Counted from the stretch's first letter, positions 45,240 to 52,203 are shown. The stretch: 52,900 nucleotides of DNA from Gemmatimonadota bacterium (GCA_016874005.1 VGVQ01000024.1:1-52900); one strand, 5' to 3'. The notes: generated by a model not told the origin, from the letters alone. Translations and numbers: made by a program.

Positions 45240-45561
45240 CTAGTGGGTGAATTGGCGGGCCCGTTCGCCGATGTGGCCGACGTCGTCCATGATCCGTTTC
45301 CGAACCTCCGCGGGCACGGCCAGCTCGTCGAGCACTTCGTCGGGCGACACCTCGGCGACCCCTTCCTGCGGGAGATCGAGGCCCGACGCGGTTCGCCTTC
45401 GCGAGCTGGGCTTCGGTGGCGTCCGCGAAACGCGCCGAGGTACTCGCCGCCATCGCGTCGGCAACCCGCCGACCGATCCCCCGCTGTGTCGCCGTGGTTT
45501 CCTCGAGCCCACCCCTCAGGTGGGCCGCGAGCGAGCCGGCCCCAAACAGTCCCTTGATCAT
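45240..45561 (-). pseudogene. Frameshifted small gene beside flagellar regulator
   Basis: From ATG 45561 (SD AGGTGA, 7 bases upstream) the frame encodes MIKGLFGAGSLAAHLRGGL... to about 57 residues (QLAKAN). It then turns into Arg-rich nonsense. One base downstream the next frame gives a good protein end: SGLDLPQEGVAEVSPDEV... ending ERARQFTH and stop at 45242-45240. Joined by +1 shift near 45395-45400 the product is ~107 residues, mostly helical. I do not recognise the family. It may be a recent pseudogene, a base-call error or a programmed shift. Confidence 0.65.
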
Positions 45562-45684
45562 GTTCGGATCACCTAACGATGGTTGGTCGCCGGCTGACCG
45601 CTCGGGCAAGCCGCATACCGGGGCGGGCTCGGTCGCGGCTTGGCGCGGAACCAATTGGGACGACGTGGGTTATCGGAAACGACA

Positions 45685-45704
45685 CGGCCCCTGGTCGGGG
45701 GCCG
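45685..45704 (-). terminator. Hairpin downstream of the NtrC-family gene
   Basis: CGGCCCC / GGGGCCG stem with a 6-base loop, about 50 bases beyond the stop of the sigma-54 activator on the minus strand. A weak T-containing stretch follows (GTGTCGTTT). It is probably a terminator. The remaining part of the 193-base gap (45562-45754) shows only a poor GG-N10-GC match. Confidence 0.45.
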
Positions 45705-45754
45705 CGCGAACAGAGTCGGGAAAGATCGTCCGGCAGCTTGTGCCGCCGGCCGAC

Positions 45755-47155
45755 TCAGCCGGTAGCCGCCGGCTTCCGGACGTTGAGTTTGTTGCGGAGG
45801 GTGCGCTCGCTGATCCCGAGCAGTTTCGCGGCCCGGGTCCGGTTGCCGCCGGTCGCGGCCAAGGCCCGTTGAATGGTGATGCGCTCGAGCTCGTTGAGAT
45901 CGAGGACTTCGGCCCCCGGACCCGACGCGGCGGCGCCCGGCCCGACCGCAGCCGGGTTGGCACTTGCCGTGACCGCCGAGGAGGCCGTCGGAGCCGGCGC
46001 CTCGCCGAACGCCTCCGGGCGCAAGGCGCCGCCGCGGGAGAGGATCACGGCCCGTTCAACGACATTGGCCAGTTCCCGAATGTTCCCTGGCCAGGGCCGT
46101 TGCTGGAGCATCGCGATCGCTTCGGGAGTCACTCCACCGACCTCGACGCCGAGTTGCTGGGCCGCCTTCCCGAGGAAGTGGTGGACCAGGGCCGGAATGT
46201 CCTCCCGGCGCTCTCCGAGCGGCGGCAGGTGGATCGGAACGACGTTGAGGCGGTAGTAGAGGTCGGACCGGAACTTCCCGGCGTCGGCTTCCGCCTTGAG
46301 ATCCCGGTTGGTCGTGGCGATGAGCCGGACGTCGACCCGGATCGGCTGCTGGCCGCCGACCCGTTCGAACTCCTGCTCCTGAATCACCCGAAGCAGCTTG
46401 GCCTGGAGATCGAGCCGCATCTCGGAGATTTCGTCGAGCAGCAGGGTGCCGCCATGGGCCCGCTCGAAGGCACCCATGGTCCGGGAGCTGGCGCCCGTGA
46501 AGGCACCCTTCTCGTGCCCGAACAGGGCACTTTCGACCAGACCCTCCGGCATCGCGGCGCAGTTGATCGTGATGAAGGGCCGGTCGCGGCGGGGGCTCTG
46601 CTCGTGGATGGCCCTAGCGATCAACTCCTTGCCGGTTCCCGACTGCCCTTCGAGGAGAACGGTCGCTTTCGTCGGGGCGACGGTCGATACCACCTCGAGG
46701 ACTCGCCGGAGCGCCGGGCTGTCACCGAGAATCTGCCGTTTGCCTCGCAGGCTCGACAGCTCCTGGCGGTAGCTCTCGTTTTCCTTCTTGAGGCGGATCA
46801 CCTCGAGGGCTTGGCTCACCGCGATTCTCAAGGTCTCTTGCCGCACCGGCTTGGTGAGGTAATCGATGGCACCGCTGCGAAGGGTCATCACCGCGTGCTC
46901 GACCGACGAGTATCCGGTCATGATGATGACCGGGATCTGGTAGCCCTCCTTCTCGAGCGCGGTCAGCAGGTCCAGCCCGGTGGCGTTGGGCATCCGGTAG
47001 TCGGACACGATGAGGTCGAACTGGTGGCGGGCCACGGCTCGGAGCGCCTCGTCGACGCTGGTCGCGAGCACCGGCGAGTGCCCCAACTTGGTCAGGGCGG
47101 CTTCGAGCACCACCCCAACCGAAGGTTCGTCATCGACGCACAAGATGGTCGCCAT
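45755..47155 (-). CDS. Sigma-54-dependent response regulator (NtrC/FlgR type)
   Basis: 466 residues: receiver domain (1-120) with phosphoacceptor D52 in VSDYRMP, an AAA+ sigma-54 interaction domain with Walker A GQSGTGKE (170-177), the GAFTGA loop (217-222) and Walker B LLLDEIS (D241, E242), R-fingers in DLYYRLNV, and a Fis-type helix-turn-helix (about 425-463, TRAAKLLGISERTLRNKL). The intact GAFTGA shows it can activate sigma-54. Its place opposite flgL, with sigma-54 promoters nearby, makes a FlgR/FlrC-like flagellar role likely. No cognate kinase is in the window. Confidence 0.93.
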   Translation of the reverse strand: MATILCVDDEPSVGVVLEAALTKLGHSPVLATSVDEALRAVARHQFDLIVSDYRMPNATGLDLLTALEKEGYQIPVIIMTGYSSVEHAVMTLRSGAIDYLTKPVRQETLRIAVSQALEVIRLKKENESYRQELSSLRGKRQILGDSPALRRVLEVVSTVAPTKATVLLEGQSGTGKELIARAIHEQSPRRDRPFITINCAAMPEGLVESALFGHEKGAFTGASSRTMGAFERAHGGTLLLDEISEMRLDLQAKLLRVIQEQEFERVGGQQPIRVDVRLIATTNRDLKAEADAGKFRSDLYYRLNVVPIHLPPLGERREDIPALVHHFLGKAAQQLGVEVGGVTPEAIAMLQQRPWPGNIRELANVVERAVILSRGGALRPEAFGEAPAPTASSAVTASANPAAVGPGAAASGPGAEVLDLNELERITIQRALAATGGNRTRAAKLLGISERTLRNKLNVRKPAATG

Positions 47156-47169
47156 CTCGCACCCGATCC

Positions 47170-47186
47170 TGGCTCAAGGTTTGCAC
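47170..47186 (+). promoter_or_regulatory. Sigma-54 promoter of flgL
   Basis: TGGCTC - AAGGT - TTGCAC, close to the consensus TGGCAC-N5-TTGCA, with GG (47171-47172) and GC (47183-47184) separated by exactly 10 bases. It lies about 60 bases before the flgL GTG, in the divergent gap with the activator gene. Confidence 0.65.
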
Positions 47187-47200
47187 GTAAGTGTCGATAA
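47173..47200 (+). promoter_or_regulatory. Sigma-28 promoter of flgL (superimposed on sigma-54 site)
   Basis: CTCAAG (47173-47178), 14 bases, GTCGATAA (47193-47200). This equals TCAA-N15-GTCGATAA against the FliA consensus TAAA-N15-GCCGATAA. It shares its -35 with the sigma-54 spacer. Confidence 0.55.
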
Positions 47201-47245
47201 TCAATATACCTGGACTGCCAAGCCAGGGTCCATCGGGAGGGAGCC

Positions 47246-48151
47246 GTGCGGATCACCAACAGCCAGCTGCGGGACGAGAGCCTGCGCCAGATCCAGGCCA
47301 ACCTCGACCGGCTTTCCGACCTCCAGCGTCAGGTGGCCACGGGGAAGCGATTCACCCGGGTCGAGGAAGACCCACTCGGGGCGACCGTCGTAATGCGGGC
47401 CGAGCGGGGCAAGCGGGCCATCGATCAGTTCGCCAAGAACGGGACCAACGCGCAGGTCCGCCTCGGTGCCGAGGAAGCCGTCGTCAAGCAGGTCACCGAC
47501 CTCCTCCGCCAGGGTCGCGACTTCGCCTTGAGCTTCGCCAAGGGCGATCCGCCGTACACGGCAAGCCAGGTCAGCCAGCGCCAACTGGCGGCGGACCAGC
47601 TCGACCGGCTGATCGAGGAAGCGATAGCCTTCGGAAACACCAAGATCGGTAACGAGTACATCCTGGCTGGTGAGCGGTCGACCACCCCGCCCTTCGAGTC
47701 GACCCCCGGCCCCACCTTGGGCGCCTATCTCGGCGGGACTGCGGCCCGGCGGGTGGCGATCGCCGATGGCGTGACCGTGGCGCCAAACCATACCGGAGAT
47801 CAGTACCTCGGCCCCGCCATCGCGCAGCTCATCGCGCTGCGGGACGCGGTCGACCCCGCCAACGGCCAAACCGAGTCGCAGGTTCAAGTCCAGGTGTCGG
47901 CAGTGTTCGACGCCGGCCAGGACCTGCTGCTGTCACTTGCCCAGACCGGAATGGTCGGCAATCAGCTGGCGGCGACTCTCAAGGCCAACACGGTCGTCAA
48001 AAATGACCTCGAAACCCAGCGGGCAACCGCTCAGGACATCCCGCTGGAAGAATCGGTCACCAAGTTGTTGGCTCTCCAGACCACGATCGAAGCTTCGTAC
48101 AACGCGACCAGCCGGCTGCTCAATCTGACGATCACCGACTATCTCCGGTAG
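47246..48151 (+). CDS. flgL: Flagellar hook-associated protein 3 FlgL
   Basis: Junction protein between hook and filament. 301 residues. The N-terminal flagellin-like D0/D1 helix reads MRITNSQLRDESLRQIQANL with QVATGKRFTRVEEDPLGA. The C-terminal helix ends with LQTTIEASYNATSRLLNLTITDYL, both typical of FlgL. The GTG at 47246 follows GGGAGGG. It is expressed from the overlapping sigma-54/sigma-28 elements. It faces flaF convergently with a 57-base gap (48152-48208) that has no clear terminator. Confidence 0.93.
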   Translation: MRITNSQLRDESLRQIQANLDRLSDLQRQVATGKRFTRVEEDPLGATVVMRAERGKRAIDQFAKNGTNAQVRLGAEEAVVKQVTDLLRQGRDFALSFAKGDPPYTASQVSQRQLAADQLDRLIEEAIAFGNTKIGNEYILAGERSTTPPFESTPGPTLGAYLGGTAARRVAIADGVTVAPNHTGDQYLGPAIAQLIALRDAVDPANGQTESQVQVQVSAVFDAGQDLLLSLAQTGMVGNQLAATLKANTVVKNDLETQRATAQDIPLEESVTKLLALQTTIEASYNATSRLLNLTITDYLR

Positions 48152-48208
48152 CGACGCCGCCGCGCCCCAGACCTCGAGCGGGAATGGCGACCGCGCCCGC
48201 GAGCCGCC

Positions 48209-48610
48209 TCAGGCACCGGCGCCAACCGGCGCCGCCTTGGGCGAGGTCGAGAGGCCGGCCGCGATGTTCCGGTTGATGTTGATGAGGATGGTGAGCTTGT
48301 CCGGGGCGGGCGCCAAGAGCACGTCGAAGGTCCGTCGATCGACGAACTCGATCAGCTGGCAGAGGCCGAGCTTGAGTTCGGCCGGCAACGGGCAGTCGGG
48401 AGCCGAGATCTCCGCTTGGAAGAAAGTCCACAGCTTCTGATTGAGTTTGAGGGCCTCGTCGAGCCTGGCGGGCCCGCCGGGTGTTGCCCACTGGGCCTGC
48501 GCCTGTTGCAGGGCCCTGGCGACCCGGAAGAGGGCAGATGCCTCGAGCTGCCGCCCACTGACGGTGATCTTCTCGACGGTGGCGTAGGCGTCAGCGACGT
48601 GCGACGGCAT
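48209..48610 (-). CDS. flaF: Flagellar biosynthesis regulator FlaF
   Basis: 133 residues. It matches the FlaF pattern: SGRQLEASALFRVARALQQA, then LDEALKLNQKLWTFFQAEI, then LPAELKLGLCQLIEFVDRRTF. FlaF is known from alphaproteobacteria such as Caulobacter and Brucella, where it promotes flagellin translation or secretion and acts against FlbT. It overlaps flbT by 20 bases. The C-terminal tail is Ala/Pro-rich. Confidence 0.85.
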   Translation of the reverse strand: MPSHVADAYATVEKITVSGRQLEASALFRVARALQQAQAQWATPGGPARLDEALKLNQKLWTFFQAEISAPDCPLPAELKLGLCQLIEFVDRRTFDVLLAPAPDKLTILININRNIAAGLSTSPKAAPVGAGA

Positions 48611-48989
48611 GGGAGATCAGTTCCTGTTCGTAAAGGATGAGTTGGCGGCCCAACCGGAGGGCCTGGTAGTACTGGCCCGCGGCGATCTTGTCGTCGATCT
48701 CCTCGATGAGCTGGCGCATACTGGGCGATGCCTCGAGTACCTCGGCGACCAGCTGCCGGAGGAGCGTTCGATGACTGCTTCGGTGCTCCGGATCGACATA
48801 CATCAGCTGGATGGCGAACTGAATTCGTTTACACGGACTGGACGCTTCGTCGAGACTGAGCACGTCCTTGCCCCGTAGTATCGGCACGTCGTTCTCGATC
48901 ACGAGATCGCAGCGGTGGCCGCCGTTGCGGACGACCGCACCGCCCACGATCAATCGTTCCCCGGCCCTGAGCGAGATCCTGAGCGGCAT
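48591..48989 (-). CDS. flbT: Flagellin translation repressor FlbT
   Basis: 132 residues starting MPLRISLRAGERLIVGGAVV, with RCDLVIENDVPILRGKDVL, FAIQLMYVDPEHRSSH and LVAEVLEASPS. This is the FlbT family pattern. In Caulobacter FlbT destabilises flagellin mRNA, so it links filament synthesis to assembly. It starts 4 bases after the preceding small gene and overlaps flaF by 20 bases. No flagellin gene is in the window. Confidence 0.87.
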   Translation of the reverse strand: MPLRISLRAGERLIVGGAVVRNGGHRCDLVIENDVPILRGKDVLSLDEASSPCKRIQFAIQLMYVDPEHRSSHRTLLRQLVAEVLEASPSMRQLIEEIDDKIAAGQYYQALRLGRQLILYEQELISHAVARR

Positions 48990-48992
48990 CGA

Positions 48993-49232
48993 TCAGGCGA
49001 GGTCCCGAAGCAGATCGTGCGACCCCCGGGCCAGATCGAAGTGGCCCTCCGATCGAAGCGTTGCCCCGACCTCGATGCTCGCGATCTCCGCGCCGGCGAC
49101 GTCGCTGGCGGTCGGACGGGTCGCCCCCAGGTCGGCCCGTTGGGCGGTGACATCGGACTTCACCGCGTCGAGGGTGTGCAACACCGCTTCGACTTCTTCC
49201 GTCGACGAGTGCTCCGTCAACTCCGGAAGCAC
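48993..49232 (-). CDS. Small helical protein upstream of flbT (79 aa)
   Basis: 79 residues from GTG 49232 (SD GAGGG 10 bases upstream) or 75 from TTG 49220, which overlaps the TPR stop. It reads LPELTEHSSTEEVEAVLHTLD, then AVKSDVTAQRADLGATRP. The middle faintly recalls the flagellin C-terminal helix (..RADLGA..), too weakly to assign. It sits tightly between the TPR gene and flbT (3 bases). It may alternatively be a frameshifted tail of the TPR gene. Confidence 0.55.
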   Translation of the reverse strand: MLPELTEHSSTEEVEAVLHTLDAVKSDVTAQRADLGATRPTASDVAGAEIASIEVGATLRSEGHFDLARGSHDLLRDLA

Positions 49233-49702
49233 GAAGCGACCGCCCTCGCGGCTGGCGAGTCGGCGCAAGCCCGAAGGGCTCCGAGCGCATCGCCCTGGAG
49301 CCGAAGGGCGTTCCCGAGGTGCAGGCACGCTTTGGCGGAGGCGGGCCGCAGCGCCACGGCCCGCTCGAACTCGGCCCGGGCACGGGGCACGTTGCCGTGG
49401 GCCCGGTAGGCGAGCCCCAGGTTGATCGGGAAGTCCGGTGCCCGCGGGTCGAGCTCGACCGCGCGCTCCAGGAGAGCGATCGCCAGCGGGTGGTCGCCGC
49501 ATTGGTGAGCCAGAACCCCAACCAGATTGAGCGCGTCCGGCTGGTTCGGCTCCCGCGCGAGAACCTGACGATACCGGACCATTGCGCCGCGAAGGTCCCC
49601 GGCCTGGTGGGCAACGAGGCCGAGACGAAGCAGATCCCGAACCCCCAGGACCGGCGTCCGTTCCATCGCCACCAGCGGCTCTTCGGAAGACAGTTCGATC
49701 AT
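49217..49702 (-). CDS. TPR-repeat protein, first gene of the flbT-flaF operon
   Basis: 161 residues from ATG 49702. Three TPR units occupy most of the protein (LRLGLVAHQAGDLRGAMVRY; LNLVGVLAHQCGDHPLAIAL; INLGLAYRAHGNVPRARAEF). It ends soon after the last repeat with an atypical tail (AVASCFRS). No signal peptide. An alternative ATG is at 49666. It is preceded by a sigma-54 promoter and is probably a flagellar accessory or a glycosylation-type scaffold; unproven. Confidence 0.75.
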   Translation of the reverse strand: MIELSSEEPLVAMERTPVLGVRDLLRLGLVAHQAGDLRGAMVRYRQVLAREPNQPDALNLVGVLAHQCGDHPLAIALLERAVELDPRAPDFPINLGLAYRAHGNVPRARAEFERAVALRPASAKACLHLGNALRLQGDALGALRACADSPAARAVASCFRS

Positions 49703-49791
49703 GACCTCAATTGGCGCGCGAGTTGGTCCGGCAATCCGGCTCGCGCCTCGGGTAGAAATTTCCGGTTGCGTACGGCGAGGAAGGCGAGGGG

Positions 49792-49806
49792 GCAAGAGGT
49801 ACGCCA
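49792..49806 (-). promoter_or_regulatory. Sigma-54 promoter of the TPR-flbT-flaF operon
   Basis: Minus strand TGGCGT - ACCTC - TTGCC, with GG (49805-49804) and GC (49793-49792) 10 bases apart. It lies 90 bases before the ATG at 49702. Confidence 0.5.
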
Positions 49807-49823
49807 GTGCCCGACGCCGCCCG

Positions 49824-49851
49824 CTCAAGTGGCTGGACGAGACGCCGATAC
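49824..49851 (+). promoter_or_regulatory. Sigma-28-type promoter without an obvious gene
   Basis: CTCAAG (49824-49829), 14 bases, GCCGATAC (49844-49851). Same spacing and sequence as the flgL and flgM elements. It points towards flgM, 231 bases before its ATG. The next 100 bases hold no convincing gene (a 45-codon frame from ATG 49891 is weak). Confidence 0.45.
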
Positions 49852-49961
49852 TACGTTGTCAGGCCACGAGATCCGGCGCGGCTGGCGACCATGGCAGAGG
49901 GCCGTTGTCAGCCCGAATGGGCCCCTGTGACTCGGCAAGCCTTGACCGGTCATTCTTTCCC

Positions 49962-49977
49962 GGGCACGGTCTCTGCA
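49962..49977 (+). promoter_or_regulatory. Sigma-54 promoter upstream of flgM-like gene
   Basis: GGGCAC - GGTCTC - TGCAC. GG (49963-49964) and GC (49975-49976) are 10 bases apart, and the -12 box is TGCA. About 105 bases before the ATG. Confidence 0.45.
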
Positions 49978-50000
49978 CGTTGGGGGTTCGGGAAGTGGCA

Positions 50001-50028
50001 CTCAAGTTCTGAGACAGCCGGCCGATAG
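50001..50028 (+). promoter_or_regulatory. Sigma-28 promoter of flgM-like gene
   Basis: CTCAAG (50001-50006), 14 bases, GCCGATAG (50021-50028), seven of eight bases as in the FliA -10 box. A transcript would begin near 50035, about 48 bases before the ATG. Autoregulation of flgM from a sigma-28 promoter is well known in other bacteria. Confidence 0.6.
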
Positions 50029-50082
50029 TCGACGTTGGACGCATCGCCAGCGGCGCTGGCGAGGAGAAGGAGTGAAGCAGCC

Positions 50083-50418
50083 ATGAACATCAATCCGAGT
50101 TCACCGCAGGGACCCCGGGCCGGCGATTCCGCGTCCATCGAAGCCCAGCGGGCGCAGGACAACCGACTCGACCCGACACCGTCGGCCACCGACCGAGCCG
50201 CCCCGAAGGTTCGAACCGACTCGGCGGAGGTCTCGGCCGAGGCGAAGGCGCTCGCCGAAGGGACCGAGACCCCACCGCGCTCGACCCTCTCCGCGGAGCG
50301 GCTCCAGGAGATCTCCGAACGCCTCGCGAGCAACTACTACGATCGCCCCGAGGTCATCGAGACGGTGGCCAAGCGCCTCGCGGCCGACCCGAACCTGCGG
50401 GTCGAGGACCCTCGGTGA
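50083..50418 (+). CDS. flgM: FlgM-like anti-sigma-28 factor
   Basis: 111 residues, polar and disordered in the first half. The second half (LSAERLQEISERLASNYYDR, then PEVIETVAKRLAADP) matches the FlgM sigma-28-binding helices with the usual S/G-x-Y-D pattern. It should hold FliA inactive until the hook is complete. ATG at 50083 with AAGGAG 11 bases upstream. Its last bases overlap the cheY start (GTGA). Confidence 0.8.
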   Translation: MNINPSSPQGPRAGDSASIEAQRAQDNRLDPTPSATDRAAPKVRTDSAEVSAEAKALAEGTETPPRSTLSAERLQEISERLASNYYDRPEVIETVAKRLAADPNLRVEDPR

Positions 50419-50816
50419 GGTGTTTGGTCGTCGACGACTCCTCGACGATGCGCCGAATCGTCATCAACGCCCTGAAAACGATCGGCGCAACCGAGGTCGT
50501 TGAAGCCGCGAACGGTCGCGAAGGCCTGGAACGCTGCGATAGCCCGTTCGACCTGATCATCACCGACTGGAACATGCCGGTCCTAGGCGGGCTCGAGTTT
50601 GTCCGGGCGCTCCGGGCCCATCCGGCGACCGAGAAAACGCCGGTCCTGATGGTGACCACTCGCAGTCTCGAGGAGGACATCATTCAGGCCGGGAAGGCCG
50701 GCGTCAACGGTTACATCCTCAAGCCGTTCACCCCCCAAGTCCTCAAGGACAAGATCGCCCAGATCACCGTGTCCACTGAATCCACGGTCGGAGGCGACGG
50801 TGCCGCTGGCCACTGA
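50415..50816 (+). CDS. cheY: CheY-type chemotaxis response regulator
   Basis: A stand-alone receiver of 133 residues. The acidic pair is VVDDSS, the phosphoacceptor is D51 in IITDWNMP, T81/T82 lie in LMVTTRS and K103 in GYILKPF. The TDWNMP and KPF patterns match motor-binding CheY. GTG start overlaps the end of flgM by 4 bases. The Gly-rich tail (VGGDGAAGH) is unremarkable. Confidence 0.93.
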   Translation: MRCLVVDDSSTMRRIVINALKTIGATEVVEAANGREGLERCDSPFDLIITDWNMPVLGGLEFVRALRAHPATEKTPVLMVTTRSLEEDIIQAGKAGVNGYILKPFTPQVLKDKIAQITVSTESTVGGDGAAGH

Positions 50817-50894
50817 CCCCCGTCGGGGCCTTCCGGCCAGCGTCGAACCACCGAGGCAGGCCCTCGGAGGGTTCGGTCCGCCCGAGGGCGCCCG

Positions 50895-51308
50895 ATGATG
50901 GCTCCAGCCCAAGGGCCGCGTCCCATCGACGTGCTCTTCGTCGACGACGACGCGGCGGTGTGCGCCAGCATGTCTCGTTGCCTCCAGCGGGTCGGCTTCC
51001 AGGTTCGGGTGGCCAGTTCTGGGGTCGAGGCGCTTGCCGCCGTCTCCGAGCGACGGCCCGATGTCGTGGTCACGGACCATCGGATGCCGAAGATGAGCGG
51101 CTCTGAACTGATCGTCCGCCTGGTGGCGCTGGACCCGACCCTGCGGAACAGGATCATCCTGACCAGCGGCGACCTGATGGGCGATGAAGGCCGGACCCTC
51201 GCGACGGCAGGCGGTCGCGGATTGGCCAAGCCCTACAGCGCCGGCGAACTCAGCTTGGCGATCCGGGCCGCGGCAACCGAGGCGACCGTTCCCCTCTCGC
51301 CGGTGTGA
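50895..51308 (+). CDS. Single-domain response regulator
   Basis: 137 residues of receiver domain: FVDDDAAV, phosphoacceptor D61 in VVTDHRMPKMSG, ILTSGD and K112 in GLAKPYS. There is no output domain. The HRMP motif is like that of receivers paired with hybrid kinases or c-di-GMP enzymes. It follows cheY after a 78-base gap that contains two small GC-rich inverted repeats and no strong promoter. Confidence 0.9.
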   Translation: MMAPAQGPRPIDVLFVDDDAAVCASMSRCLQRVGFQVRVASSGVEALAAVSERRPDVVVTDHRMPKMSGSELIVRLVALDPTLRNRIILTSGDLMGDEGRTLATAGGRGLAKPYSAGELSLAIRAAATEATVPLSPV

Positions 51309-51309
51309 G

Positions 51310-52203
51310 TTAGGGCGTCAAGTCGGCTCGATAGGTCGTCGAGAACTGCAGGAAGCGCACCGCATCGAACAACGAACGAGCCTGATACCGGACCGCATGA
51401 GCCGTTCGGCGTTCCACGCCCGGCAGCAGAGCCATCGCCTCGGCCGGGGTGTAGTTCTTGTACGTGATATCGACCGTCACCGCCCCGTTGATCGGGCGGG
51501 GACGGAAGTCGCGGAGCCGCCCAATCGCCGCTTTGGCCCGCGCCCGAATCAAGGCCTGGCCCGCCTCGGGCGTCATCGTCGCGGCCGAGTGGAACCCGAG
51601 CGACCGTTTGACCACGGCGCCCTCCACGTCGCCGACCTGTTGCCGCACTTCGGCGACGGCCGCGTCGTCGCCGCTGACCAACACGACGGGCACCCCGAAG
51701 CCACCGGCGATCGCCGTGTTGATGTCCGATTCGGCCACGGCGCGGCCATTCAACTCGACCGCCGCGAACGTGGCGCTCGAGAGGGTGTGGGCTCGCACCC
51801 CAGTCGGGTTGGTGGTGGCCGAGTGATACCCGATGAACATCGCCGCGCTGAAGGTCGAGTCGATGCCCGCCATCATCCCGAGCGGCCGCGGCGACCCCCG
51901 CACGATCGTCACGTCCGCTGAGAACCGCTCGATCAGGAGATTCAGCTGGTTGCCGTGGGCATCCGCCACCACGAACTGGGTTGCGCCCGCTTCGCGGGCG
52001 CCCTGAATGGCGGCCAGCACGTCGGCGGTCATGAACTCACGGAATCGACCGTACTCGAACCCGGCGGGGGACAGTTGGTCGCCGGTGGCCACCCCGGTAA
52101 TCCCTTCCATGTCCACCGAAAGGAACACCTTGATGGGACCTTGGGCGGCCAGCGAGCCCGCCACCAGGGTCAGCGAAACCAGGGCGAACACGAGAGAGGG
52201 CAT
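51310..52203 (-). CDS. Secreted M55 family D-aminopeptidase (DppA-like)
   Basis: 297 residues with a signal peptide (about 1-20, ending SLAAQG). The zinc-binding site is SVDMEGI (D31, E33), then DAHGNQLN, FIGYHSAT (His) and GDDAAVAE. M55 enzymes hydrolyse D-amino-acid peptides, such as D-Ala-D-Ala in cell-wall recycling. The gene ends one base from the converging response regulator gene and has GAGGA 7 bases before the ATG. The 48 bases upstream (52204-52251) show no gene. Confidence 0.92.
   Translation of the reverse strand: MPSLVFALVSLTLVAGSLAAQGPIKVFLSVDMEGITGVATGDQLSPAGFEYGRFREFMTADVLAAIQGAREAGATQFVVADAHGNQLNLLIERFSADVTIVRGSPRPLGMMAGIDSTFSAAMFIGYHSATTNPTGVRAHTLSSATFAAVELNGRAVAESDINTAIAGGFGVPVVLVSGDDAAVAEVRQQVGDVEGAVVKRSLGFHSAATMTPEAGQALIRARAKAAIGRLRDFRPRPINGAVTVDITYKNYTPAEAMALLPGVERRTAHAVRYQARSLFDAVRFLQFSTTYRADLTP

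Noticed and set aside
45562-45754. Possible sigma-54 promoter for the frameshifted gene (GG-N10-GC, minus strand)
   Set aside because: The spacing and TTGC are present, but the -24 box (CGGTAT) is too far from TGGCAC.
49006-49160. Flagellin C-terminal remnant
   Set aside because: Only a short RADLGA-like stretch agrees; the rest does not follow flagellin and the frame fits its operon.
49891-50028. 45-codon frame after the orphan sigma-28 promoter
   Set aside because: No ribosome-binding site, unusual composition, and it runs through two promoter elements.
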